Counted from the stretch's first letter, positions 1 through 6,602 are shown. The stretch is DNA of 6,635 nt from JBNLBT01 sp050303435 (GCA_050303435.1 JBNLBT010000143.1:1-6635), one strand, 5' to 3'. The notes: generated by a model not told the origin, from the sequence alone. Program-made: numbers and translations.

Positions 1-1508
1 AGCAGCTCAAACACCGCCGATTGCACGCGGCGGTCGTGAATACGGATGGAGCCGCCGCCCAACTCAACGCCGTTGATCACCATGTCATAGCCTTTCGAAA
101 GCGCATCTCCGGGGGCCTGGCGCAAACGGATTTCGTCGCAGGCCGGGGCGGTGAACGGGTGATGCAATGCGTCCCAGCGCTGCTCATCGCTGTTGTATTC
201 GAACATCGGGAAATCCACCACCCACAAGGGCCGCCAGGCGTCTTCAACCCAATCCAGGTCGCGACCGATCTTGAGTCGCAATTCACCCATGTACTGACTC
301 ACCACGGCGTGTGCACCGGCGCCGAAAAAGATCAGATCGCCGTCCTGTGATTCGGTCAGTTCAAGAATTTTCTTCAGCGCGTCGTCGCTGAGGTATTTGA
401 CGATCGGTGATTGCAGGCCGTCGCGTCCCTGGGCCGAATCGTTGACCTTGATCCAGGCCAGGCCCTTGGCGCCGTAGCGCGCGACGTAGGGTTCATAGTC
501 ATCAATCTGCTTGCGCGTCAGACGCGCGCCGCCGGCAATTTTCAGTGCCGTGACCCGCCCGTCCGGGTCGTTGGCGGGAATGGAGAACACTTTGAATTCT
601 TCGTTCTTCACCGCCTCGGCGATGTCGATCAGCTCCAGGTCGATGCGCAGATCGGGTTTGTCCGAACCGAAGCGCCGCATGGCTTCAGCATAGGGCATGC
701 GCGGGAACGGATCGGGCAGTTGCACGTCGATCACCTGCGCGAAGGTTTCACGGATCAATTGCTCGGCCATCTGCAGCACGTCTTCCTGTTCCACAAAGGC
801 CATCTCGATGTCCAGCTGGGTGAATTCCGGCTGGCGGTCGGCGCGCAAATCTTCATCGCGAAAACAGCGGGCAATCTGGTAATAGCGGTCCATGCCGGAC
901 ATCATCAGCAACTGTTTGAACAGTTGCGGGGATTGCGGCAGGGCGTAAAACTTGTTCGGATGCATGCGACTGGGCACCAGAAAATCGCGTGCGCCTTCCG
1001 GGGTGGCGCGGGTCAGCACCGGCGTTTCGATGTCGAGGAAATCGCGTTGGTGCAAGTGATTGCGCAGCGCCTGGGTCAGGCGTGAACGCAGCCGCAGGTT
1101 GTGTTGCATTTGTGCGCGGCGCAAGTCCAGATAGCGGTACTGCAGGCGAATGCCTTCGCCGGGTTGTTCATCCAGCATGAACGGCAGGGCTTTGGACGGA
1201 TTGAGAATTTCGTATTTGTCGACCACCACTTCAATTTGTCCGGTGGCGAGTTTGTCATTGGTCTGACCTTGCGGCCGCTTGCGCACATGGCCGGTGACGT
1301 GCAGGCAGTACTCGTAGCGCGCGGAATCGGCGATCTTGAAGGCTTCGGCGTTGTCCGGTTCAACCACCACTTGCAGCAGGCCGGTGTGGTCCCGCAAATC
1401 GATGAATATCACCCCGCCGTGATCGCGTCTGTTGGCGACCCAGCCACACACTTCCACTTGTTGATCCAGGTGCTTTTCTGTGACCTGTCCGCAAAATTCG
1501 TTGCGCAT
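1..1508 (-). CDS. aspS: Aspartyl-tRNA synthetase (bacterial type), C-terminus beyond window
   Basis: This cytoplasmic class II synthetase charges tRNA with aspartate. I translated the reverse complement by eye: about 502 codons run open to the left edge, against a usual length near 590, so motif 3 is outside the window. Residues 1-105 are the OB-fold anticodon-binding domain (MRNEFCGQ start, CGWVANRRDHGG). The catalytic core follows, with motif 1 near 157-181 (FLDIETPVLTRATPEGARD) and motif 2 at 209-235 (YYQIARCFRDEDLRADRQ, with R217). Next come the GAD-type insert of bacterial AspRS, then HHPFTAP near 449-455 and GGGSIRI near 484-490. H30 and G81 match residues linked to non-discriminating AspRS, which also makes Asp-tRNA(Asn). 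Three in-frame ATGs exist (1550, 1529, 1508). I chose 1508 because the protein then begins like E. coli and Pseudomonas AspRS, and 1550 lies inside the likely -10 box. The gene is divergent from the channel gene. Family assignment is very secure. Confidence 0.97.
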   Translation of the reverse strand, partial: MRNEFCGQVTEKHLDQQVEVCGWVANRRDHGGVIFIDLRDHTGLLQVVVEPDNAEAFKIADSARYEYCLHVTGHVRKRPQGQTNDKLATGQIEVVVDKYEILNPSKALPFMLDEQPGEGIRLQYRYLDLRRAQMQHNLRLRSRLTQALRNHLHQRDFLDIETPVLTRATPEGARDFLVPSRMHPNKFYALPQSPQLFKQLLMMSGMDRYYQIARCFRDEDLRADRQPEFTQLDIEMAFVEQEDVLQMAEQLIRETFAQVIDVQLPDPFPRMPYAEAMRRFGSDKPDLRIDLELIDIAEAVKNEEFKVFSIPANDPDGRVTALKIAGGARLTRKQIDDYEPYVARYGAKGLAWIKVNDSAQGRDGLQSPIVKYLSDDALKKILELTESQDGDLIFFGAGAHAVVSQYMGELRLKIGRDLDWVEDAWRPLWVVDFPMFEYNSDEQRWDALHHPFTAPACDEIRLRQAPGDALSKGYDMVINGVELGGGSIRIHDRRVQSAVFEL

Positions 1509-1548
1509 ATTGCCTGTACCCGTTTGCATGTATTGAAAAAAGCCCACC

Positions 1549-1576
1549 ATTTTAACTTAATTCAAAGCCCGGACAA
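1549..1576 (-). promoter_or_regulatory. Putative sigma70 promoter of aspS
   Basis: On the minus strand, TTGTCC (1576-1571) is followed by a 16-base spacer and TAAAAT (1554-1549). Transcription would begin near 1542, giving a leader of about 34 bases to the ATG at 1508. This would exclude the ATG at 1550 as start. The call comes from consensus matching by eye. Confidence 0.5.
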
Positions 1577-1594
1577 AACATTTAAATCACTTGC

Positions 1595-1615
1595 CGGGCA
1601 ATATTGATGTGCCCG
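1595..1615. repeat. Short inverted repeat in the aspS/channel intergenic region
   Basis: CGGGCA (1595-1600) and TGCCCG (1610-1615) are exact complements around a 9-base spacer. An overlapping 11-base palindrome, TTGCCGGGCAA, lies at 1591-1601. No T-run follows, so this is not an intrinsic terminator. It lies just upstream of the aspS -35 element and could be an operator or chance. The rest of 1616-1690 shows nothing I can support. Confidence 0.25.
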
Positions 1616-1715
1616 TGTGAAGCCAGCGCCGCAGGCCTTGAACGCGGCACGGGGGGTGTCCTTTGCATGGCCTCTGACCGCGCGCCTGGCTTGTGCGGAA
1701 TTGCGCATCAGGCAA

Positions 1716-1724
1716 TGGTATACT
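1716..1724 (+). promoter_or_regulatory. Extended -10 promoter element of the channel gene
   Basis: TGG-TATACT is a good extended -10 element (TGn at 1716-1718, hexamer at 1719-1724). No good -35 hexamer lies at 16-18 bases, which fits the extended -10 type. Transcription would start near 1731, leaving a short leader of about 25 bases before the ATG at 1756, with no recognisable Shine-Dalgarno sequence in it. Confidence 0.55.
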
Positions 1725-1755
1725 GTGAGCCGCTGCCAGAACTCAAACCTTTTGC

Positions 1756-2586
1756 ATGAACGACAAGACCGAGCCACATCGCGCCGCCTGGCGCAAACGA
1801 CTGTTTGAAGTCATCTACCACGCCGATTCGCCGGCCGGCAAGTGGTTCGATGTGATCCTGATCGTGTTCATTCTGCTCAGTGTGCTGACGGTGATACTGG
1901 ATTCGGTGGCGCAGTTGCACATCCGCTACGGCCGCTGGCTGTACGCAGCGGAATGGTTCTTCACCGCGGTGTTCACCGTTGAATACGTGCTGCGATTGAT
2001 TTCCACGCGCACGCCGGTGCGCTACATGCTGTCGTTTTTCGGCGTGATTGATCTGCTGTCGATCATACCCACCTATCTGGCGTTGTTTTATGCCCAGGCG
2101 CATCACCTGCTGATCATCCGCATCCTGCGCATCCTGCGCATTTTCAGGGTGTTGAAGCTGGTGCGGTACTCCGACCAGGCGCAATTGCTCAAAGCCGCGG
2201 TGGTCGCCAGCAAGCATAAAATTGTGGTGTTTTTCTTTTTTGTGTTCACCATTCTGGTGATTTTCGGTGCCTTGATGTATCTGGTGGAAGGACCGCAAAA
2301 CGGCTTCACCAATATCCCCGTGGGCATCTACTGGTCGATCGTGACACTGACCACTGTGGGATACGGTGACATCGCGCCGCACACCGTCACCGGCCGGGTG
2401 ATCTCATCGATGATCATGCTGATCGGTTATTCCATCATTGCGGTGCCGACCGGCATCTTCACTGCGGAGTTGAACACCACGATCAAAAAAATCCGCCGCA
2501 AAACCAGCCGTGTGTGTGAAGCCTGCGGTCTGCGCGGACACACCGAAAATGCCACCTATTGCCGAAATTGCGGCGAAAAATTGTGA
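1756..2586 (+). CDS. Voltage-gated potassium channel (6TM) with C-terminal zinc ribbon
   Basis: This 276-residue inner-membrane protein should form a tetrameric potassium-selective channel of the ion_trans (Kv-like) family. S1 is about 31-49 and S2 about 63-82, with acidic E76. S3 is about 92-112, with D99. S4 is about 117-137 with a basic residue at every third position (R122, R125, R128, R131, K134, R137), the classic voltage sensor. S5 is about 154-176. The pore helix leads to the selectivity filter TTVGYGD (199-205). S6 is about 214-239 and contains the hinge-like AVPTG (229-233). A basic stretch is followed by two CxxC pairs (C254/C257, C269/C272), a zinc-ribbon-like cytoplasmic tail. 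The ATG start has no clear Shine-Dalgarno, but the N-terminus (MNDKTEP then a basic helix) looks natural. The gene is divergent from aspS and 113 bases upstream of the kinase. Ion selectivity follows from the filter; the physiological role is unknown. Confidence 0.93.
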   Translation: MNDKTEPHRAAWRKRLFEVIYHADSPAGKWFDVILIVFILLSVLTVILDSVAQLHIRYGRWLYAAEWFFTAVFTVEYVLRLISTRTPVRYMLSFFGVIDLLSIIPTYLALFYAQAHHLLIIRILRILRIFRVLKLVRYSDQAQLLKAAVVASKHKIVVFFFFVFTILVIFGALMYLVEGPQNGFTNIPVGIYWSIVTLTTVGYGDIAPHTVTGRVISSMIMLIGYSIIAVPTGIFTAELNTTIKKIRRKTSRVCEACGLRGHTENATYCRNCGEKL

Positions 2587-2597
2587 TCTGGCTCACA
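2582..2597. promoter_or_regulatory. CRP/Vfr-type binding site (TGTGA-N6-TCACA)
   Basis: Both half-sites match the CRP consensus exactly: TGTGA at 2582-2586 and TCACA at 2593-2597, separated by six bases. The site overlaps the stop codon of the channel gene (2584-2586). Its centre (2589.5) is about 62-66 bases upstream of the start predicted from the -10 at 2642-2647, near the class I activator position of -61.5. The match is seen directly; regulation of the kinase by CRP is an inference. Confidence 0.55.
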
Positions 2598-2620
2598 CTG
2601 ACCCCGGGGATTGATTAAGT

Positions 2621-2647
2621 TTGTGTTCAAACACTTGGTTTTATACT
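2621..2647 (+). promoter_or_regulatory. Putative sigma70 promoter of the kinase gene
   Basis: A -10 hexamer TATACT lies at 2642-2647. The best -35 candidate is TTGTGT (2621-2626), with a short 15-base spacer; this weak -35 would suit an activator-dependent promoter. A small hairpin-forming sequence, GTGTT-CA-AACAC, overlaps the -35 region at 2623-2634. Transcription would start near 2654. Confidence 0.5.
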
Positions 2648-2684
2648 GTGCAGCAGTTAAATTAGAACACATGTCCCATATTCC

Positions 2685-2693
2685 GGGGGAGAG
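2685..2693 (+). promoter_or_regulatory. Ribosome binding site of the kinase gene
   Basis: The purine-rich GGGGGAGAG contains GGAG (2688-2691), eight bases before the ATG at 2700. It is well placed and supports that start. Confidence 0.7.
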
Positions 2694-2699
2694 CGCAAG

Positions 2700-4625
2700 A
2701 TGAAAAAGAAATTCGGACACTATGAGGTGGTTTCAGAGCTCGGCAAGGGCGGCATGGGCGTGGTGTATAAAGCCTTTGAGCCGACCCTCAACCGCTACGT
2801 GGCCATCAAAGCCCTGGGCGATCACCTGCTCGGCGACAAGGACCTGATCGAGCGTTTCACCCGCGAAGCCAAAAGCATGGCTGCCCTGAGTCACCCCAAC
2901 GTGATACAGGTGTACTACATCGGCATGGAAGGCGAACAACCGTATTTTTCCATGGAATTCATCAAAGGCGTTTCGCTGGATGCGCTGTTGCGCGGCAACA
3001 AGGTCTTCAGCGTGCCGCACGCCCGCGAGATTTTGCGTCAGGCCTGCGCCGGGCTGGAAGTGGCGCATCAGGCGGGTTTGGTGCACCGCGACATCAAGCC
3101 GGCCAATCTGATGATGGCCGAGGACGGCACCGTCAAGGTGGTTGATTTCGGCATTGCGCGAACCCGTGAATACGGCGACAAACTGACCAACACCGGCGAA
3201 TTCGTCGGCACGCCAGGGTATTTGTCCCCGGAAGTGTGCACCGGCGTGGACGTCGATGCGCGCTCGGACATTTTTGCCTTGGGCATCGTGTTTTATGAAA
3301 TGCTGGCCGGTAAAGTGCCGTTTGAAAATGAATCGCCGCTGGGGCTGATGCTGGAAGTGGTGCAGTCGGACATTCCGGACATCCGCGAGTTGAACCGCAA
3401 GGTGGACCGCAAGACCAGCTACATTTTGCAGAAAATGATCGCCAAGAACCCGCAGGAGCGGTTTCAGAGCTGTCAGGAAATCATCGACCAGCTGGGGCCT
3501 TCAACGGTGCCGTTGAGCATCGACGACATTCGCCAGCAGGCGGTCAGCGTTAAAGTGAAAAGCAAAACCCGCATCAGTGAAATTGACACCCTGCCTTCGG
3601 CGGCGGCGGTGACCAAGAATTCTATGGTCGCCGTGCACAGCAAGAAATCCGTTGGCGGCAAGAAATGGTTGTCGCTGGCGGCGGCGCTGCTGGTGGTGTC
3701 CGCCGGCGTGTTTGGTTACGTGCAGGGCTATTTACCGATTCCGCAAAGCATGGTTGGGGAGCAGCCGGAGCTGGCCGGTAATGACTCCGGCAGCGGCCAG
3801 GATGGCGCGCTGCAAATGGCCTCGCTGTCCGCTGGCGTCACGCCTCCGGGCAATGCTTCCGGCAGCACCACCGACTCAGGCGGTCTGTTGAACACGCTCA
3901 GTGGTGTGTTGGGATCGGATTCAAACAGCGACCCGGCGACGGATGCCGGGCAGGGCACTCAGGCGCAAAACAACGACGCCCTCGCCACGCAAACCGCAGC
4001 GATCACACGCGGCGCCAGTGATCCGGGCAGCAACGACAACGGCGCGCTGCAAAACGGCCAGATTGTTAATGACCCCGGACACGACCCGGAACAGCTGGTG
4101 GTGGATCGCACCGTGGCGCACGTCGACACGCAGGCGATGAGCAAACAGGGCGTGGAGTCGCGACCCGTTGCACGCAAGGCGCCGGTGCTGGACAAAGGCG
4201 TGGCAGTGATTGCGTTCGGTGACCCGGCGGTGGCACACCCGATTGAGAAAATTCTTGAAGCCGAACTGAAAGGCAACAACATCAAAGTCCTGAATGAGCA
4301 GTTCATTCCCGGCATGGGCCGGATGATGTCCGAAGGCGTGGATCTGGCGCGTCTGCGTGAAACCCTGATGCAGCACGGCGGCTCGGCGATGGTGATTGCG
4401 CACGTCAACCACATCGGTGAACAGGAACTGAACTACTACGGCCGCACCAGCCAGTTGATCAATGCGCAGCTGGACATCGACAGTTTTGATTTGTTGAGCG
4501 GCGATTCACTGGGCAGCGGCTATGGCGCCAAACTCAGTTACACCGCATTGAACGCCACCGAACAGGCCGAGATGGCTGTGATGGGCTATATGGATGAATT
4601 GAAAAGCACCTTGCGCGGTCGCTGA
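2700..4625 (+). CDS. Transmembrane Hanks-type Ser/Thr protein kinase with C-terminal LpoB/TolB-like domain
   Basis: This 641-residue protein should phosphorylate Ser/Thr residues on cytoplasmic targets. The kinase domain (about 8-270) is complete. It has the glycine loop GKGGMG (15-20), K37 of the VAIK motif, E56 in helix C, HRDIKPAN (129-136) with catalytic D131, DFG (149-151), and an activation loop with T163, T165 and T171. It ends in GTPGYLSPE (170-178), with DARSD near 186-190 in helix F. After a cytoplasmic juxtamembrane stretch, one transmembrane helix spans about 323-341 (KKWLSLAAALLVVSAGVFGY), placing the rest in the periplasm. Residues about 345-495 are a Gly/Ser/Asp/Asn-rich linker. 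The last ~145 residues (from about 495, VAVIAFGDPAV) look like a compact alpha/beta domain reminiscent of LpoB, TolB-N or FlgO folds; that resemblance is my inference. There are no PASTA repeats. The gene has its own promoter, a good Shine-Dalgarno and a terminator, so it is probably monocistronic. Kinase activity is secure; ligand and substrates are unknown. Confidence 0.93.
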   Translation: MKKKFGHYEVVSELGKGGMGVVYKAFEPTLNRYVAIKALGDHLLGDKDLIERFTREAKSMAALSHPNVIQVYYIGMEGEQPYFSMEFIKGVSLDALLRGNKVFSVPHAREILRQACAGLEVAHQAGLVHRDIKPANLMMAEDGTVKVVDFGIARTREYGDKLTNTGEFVGTPGYLSPEVCTGVDVDARSDIFALGIVFYEMLAGKVPFENESPLGLMLEVVQSDIPDIRELNRKVDRKTSYILQKMIAKNPQERFQSCQEIIDQLGPSTVPLSIDDIRQQAVSVKVKSKTRISEIDTLPSAAAVTKNSMVAVHSKKSVGGKKWLSLAAALLVVSAGVFGYVQGYLPIPQSMVGEQPELAGNDSGSGQDGALQMASLSAGVTPPGNASGSTTDSGGLLNTLSGVLGSDSNSDPATDAGQGTQAQNNDALATQTAAITRGASDPGSNDNGALQNGQIVNDPGHDPEQLVVDRTVAHVDTQAMSKQGVESRPVARKAPVLDKGVAVIAFGDPAVAHPIEKILEAELKGNNIKVLNEQFIPGMGRMMSEGVDLARLRETLMQHGGSAMVIAHVNHIGEQELNYYGRTSQLINAQLDIDSFDLLSGDSLGSGYGAKLSYTALNATEQAEMAVMGYMDELKSTLRGR

Positions 4626-4650
4626 TCTCAGCCGCGCCCGAAGCGACGCC

Positions 4651-4679
4651 AAACCGCTGCCTTGCGCAGCGGTTTTTTT
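4651..4679 (+). terminator. Intrinsic terminator of the kinase gene
   Basis: AAACCGCTGC (4651-4660) pairs perfectly with GCAGCGGTTT (4666-4675) around a 5-base loop, and a run of seven T (4673-4679) follows. It starts 26 bases after the kinase stop codon and separates the kinase from the glyQS operon. Confidence 0.92.
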
Positions 4680-4725
4680 GTGCGCAGCATGCATGCCCTG
4701 TTGCGCGTTGGCGCGGATTTCGCCA

Positions 4726-4754
4726 TGGTCAAATGACGGTGCAGACAGTATAAT
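4726..4754 (+). promoter_or_regulatory. Sigma70 promoter of the glyQS operon
   Basis: TGGTCA (4726-4731, 4 of 6 to consensus), a 17-base spacer and a perfect TATAAT (4749-4754) form a strong promoter. The predicted start is near 4761, about 26 bases upstream of the chosen glyQ ATG. Confidence 0.75.
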
Positions 4755-4786
4755 GCCCTGTTTGATTGAACGACAATACCGCACGC

Positions 4787-5689
4787 ATGGACAAATCCAC
4801 GCTGAATTTCCAAGACCTGATTCTGAAATTGCAGAATTACTGGGCCGAACAGGGCTGCGTCATCATCCAGCCACTGGACATGGAGGTGGGCGCAGGCACC
4901 TTTCATCCCGCCACGTTTTTGCGCGCCATCGGGCCAGAGCCCTGGCGCAGTGCCTACGTGCAGCCGTGCCGCCGCCCGACCGACGGCCGCTACGGCGAGA
5001 ACCCCAACCGCCTGCAGCACTACTATCAGTTTCAGGTGGTGCTCAAGCCGTCCCCGGATGACATCCAGTCGCTGTATCTGGATTCACTCAAAGCCCTGGG
5101 CATAGATCCCCTGGTGCACGACATCCGCTTCATTGAAGACAACTGGGAGTCGCCCACACTGGGCGCCTGGGGCCTGGGTTGGGAAGTGTGGCTGAATGGC
5201 ATGGAAATCACCCAGTTCACCTATTTTCAGCAAGTCGGCGGGTTGGAATGCCGCCCGGTCATGGGTGAAATCACCTACGGCCTGGAGCGTCTGGCGATGT
5301 ACCTGCAAGGCGTGGATTCAGTCTACGATTTGCTGTGGGTGGATGCCCCGCACGGCCCGGTCAGCTACGGCGATGTGTTTCATCAGAACGAAGTCGAACA
5401 ATCGACTTACAATTTCGAGCAGGCCAACGTTGAGGCACTGTTCAAAGGCTTTGATGAAGCGGAGCGCGCCTGTCTGGCCCTGATTGACAACAGCCTGCCC
5501 CTGCCGGCATACGAGAAAGTGCTGAAGGCATCGCACCTGTTCAACCTGCTGGATGCGCGCAAGGCGATCAGTGTGACCGAGCGCCAGCAGTTCATCCTCA
5601 GGGTCCGCGGCATGGCCAGGAAAGTGGCCGAAATGTATTATCAATCGCGTGAAAAGCTGGGTTTCCCCGGCTGTTCGGAGGGCCGTTGA
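4787..5689 (+). CDS. glyQ: Glycyl-tRNA synthetase alpha subunit
   Basis: GlyQ is the catalytic subunit of the alpha2beta2 bacterial glycyl-tRNA synthetase, a cytoplasmic class II enzyme that activates glycine and charges tRNA(Gly). From the ATG at 4787 it has 300 residues, close to the 303 of E. coli. Recognisable blocks are the N-terminal FQDLILKLQNYWAEQGC (8-24), QPLDMEVGAGTFHPATFLR (28-46), motif 2 with AYVQPCRRPTDGRYGENPNR (56-75), and motif 3 with GEITYGLERLAMYLQ (160 onward). A TTG 21 bases upstream (4766) is also in frame. I prefer 4787 because family members begin MDKS-like and the TTG lies only about 5 bases after the predicted transcription start. Neither start has a clear Shine-Dalgarno. 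glyS begins one base after the stop codon, so the two subunits are co-expressed. The gene appears intact. Confidence 0.97.
   Translation: MDKSTLNFQDLILKLQNYWAEQGCVIIQPLDMEVGAGTFHPATFLRAIGPEPWRSAYVQPCRRPTDGRYGENPNRLQHYYQFQVVLKPSPDDIQSLYLDSLKALGIDPLVHDIRFIEDNWESPTLGAWGLGWEVWLNGMEITQFTYFQQVGGLECRPVMGEITYGLERLAMYLQGVDSVYDLLWVDAPHGPVSYGDVFHQNEVEQSTYNFEQANVEALFKGFDEAERACLALIDNSLPLPAYEKVLKASHLFNLLDARKAISVTERQQFILRVRGMARKVAEMYYQSREKLGFPGCSEGR
5677..5682 (+). promoter_or_regulatory. Ribosome binding site of glyS
   Basis: GGAGGG lies eight bases before the ATG at 5691, inside the last codons of glyQ. It decides the glyS start over an in-frame non-family start at 5649, which would add 14 residues overlapping glyQ. 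Confidence 0.8.
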
Positions 5690-5690
5690 C

Positions 5691-6602
5691 ATGACGGATG
5701 TTTTGTTTGAACTGGGTTGTGAAGAATTGCCGCCACTGGCCTTGTACGACCTGGCCGACGCCTTGTTCAACGGCGTGTGCGATGCCCTCAGGGCGCAAGA
5801 GATTGAATTTGATGCCAACGCTTCACGCGCGTATGCGACGCCGCGACGCCTGGCGTTTGCCTTGCGCAACATCAGCGACCGCCAGCCTGATCGGGTGGTG
5901 GAGAAACGCGGTCCGTCGGTGGACGTGGCCTTCGATGCGTCGGGACAGCCAAAACCGGCGGCGCTGGGTTTTGCCCGCTCGCTCGGTGTTGAGGTGTCCG
6001 ACCTGGGACGCCTGAAAACCGACAAGGGCGAATGGCTGGCCCTGACCGTCACAGAACACGGACAGTCGATTGAGGAATGCCTGCCACCCATCATCGCGGA
6101 AGCCATTCGGCGTCTGCCGATTCCCCGGCCGATGCGCTGGGCGGACCACGCGCATCAGTTCATCCGGCCAGTGCACTGGCTGGTACTGCTCAAGGACCGC
6201 GAGGTGATGCCGATGCAGTTGTTCGGCCTGAACGCCGAACGCACTTCGCGTGGTCACCGTTTTCATCACCCGCAGCCGGTGCAACTGGCCAGCGCACAGG
6301 ACTATGAAGCGGCACTGGAAGCGGCGCATGTGCGGGTGTGTCCACAAAAACGTCGGGACATCATTCGTCAACAGACCACCGCACTGGGTGAGACGCTGGG
6401 CGGAGAGGCCCTGATTGAAGAGGCGTTGTTGAACGAAGTGTCGGCCATCGTCGAATGGCCGGTGGCACTGGCCGGCGCCTTTGACAGCGATTTCCTGGAT
6501 GTGCCTGATGAGGCATTGATTTCCTCTGTTCCAGATAATAGGTCTTCAGAATTCTTGGCAAGTAATTCTACGCTATTACTGGTATCATCAACCATCAATT
6601 GA
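5691..6602 (+). CDS. glyS: Glycyl-tRNA synthetase beta subunit, broken off after ~278 residues
   Basis: GlyS is the large subunit that recognises and binds tRNA(Gly) in the alpha2beta2 enzyme. The start MTDVLFELGCEELPP is typical of the family. Other family-like blocks are KRGPSVDVAFDASGQPKPAA, MRWADHAHQFIRPVHWLVLL (148-167), SRGHRFHHPQPV near 187-198, and a stretch ending in NEVSAIVEWPVAL and FLDVPDEALIS (up to residue 278). The family then normally continues with a methionine and a QKYFP-like block. Here that is missing: from about codon 279 the sequence becomes unrelated (SVPDNRSSEFLASNS) and ends at a TGA at 6600-6602. A full GlyS is about 690 residues, so roughly 60% is absent. The break coincides with a sharp fall in GC content, pointing to a chimeric join rather than a point mutation. 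The reading frame up to the break looks healthy. Confidence 0.93.
   Translation: MTDVLFELGCEELPPLALYDLADALFNGVCDALRAQEIEFDANASRAYATPRRLAFALRNISDRQPDRVVEKRGPSVDVAFDASGQPKPAALGFARSLGVEVSDLGRLKTDKGEWLALTVTEHGQSIEECLPPIIAEAIRRLPIPRPMRWADHAHQFIRPVHWLVLLKDREVMPMQLFGLNAERTSRGHRFHHPQPVQLASAQDYEAALEAAHVRVCPQKRRDIIRQQTTALGETLGGEALIEEALLNEVSAIVEWPVALAGAFDSDFLDVPDEALISSVPDNRSSEFLASNSTLLLVSSTIN
6507..6530. other. Junction between glyS and AT-rich unrelated DNA
   Basis: Left of this segment the plus strand codes for GlyS. Right of it the DNA is about one third GC (hand count over the last 114 bases) and does not code for GlyS. The bases GCATTGATTTCCTC (6513-6526) fit both sides: they encode GlyS ALIS on the plus strand and an EEIN-like motif on the minus strand. 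The exact breakpoint therefore cannot be fixed. This pattern suits a misassembly or recombination at microhomology. Confidence 0.75.

Noticed and set aside
1509..1550. Upstream ATG starts for aspS at 1529 and 1550
   Set aside because: The added residues are not AspRS-like, and 1550 falls inside the probable -10 box. 1529 cannot be fully excluded.
411..1607. Long plus-strand open frames (411-1085, 1101-1607) across the left part
   Set aside because: They lie antisense to aspS, whose minus-strand translation matches the AspRS family throughout; their own translations show no family-like features.
1691..1710. CRP-like palindrome upstream of the channel gene (TGTGC...GCGCA)
   Set aside because: Half-sites deviate from consensus at several positions and the site would sit on top of the -35 region; too weak to call.
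1708..2382. Minus-strand frame of 224 codons opposite the channel gene
   Set aside because: It is His/Gln-rich antisense shadow coding; the plus-strand channel with voltage sensor and selectivity filter is unmistakable.
2623..2634. Hairpin GTGTT-CA-AACAC as terminator of the channel gene
   Set aside because: The loop is only two bases, the stem is short and no T-run follows directly.
4766..4786. TTG start giving glyQ seven extra residues
   Set aside because: It has no Shine-Dalgarno, lies almost at the predicted transcription start, and the extension is not typical of the family.
5318..6106. Minus-strand frame of 262 codons over the glyQ/glyS boundary
   Set aside because: It is antisense to two clear GlyRS subunit genes and has no recognisable motif.
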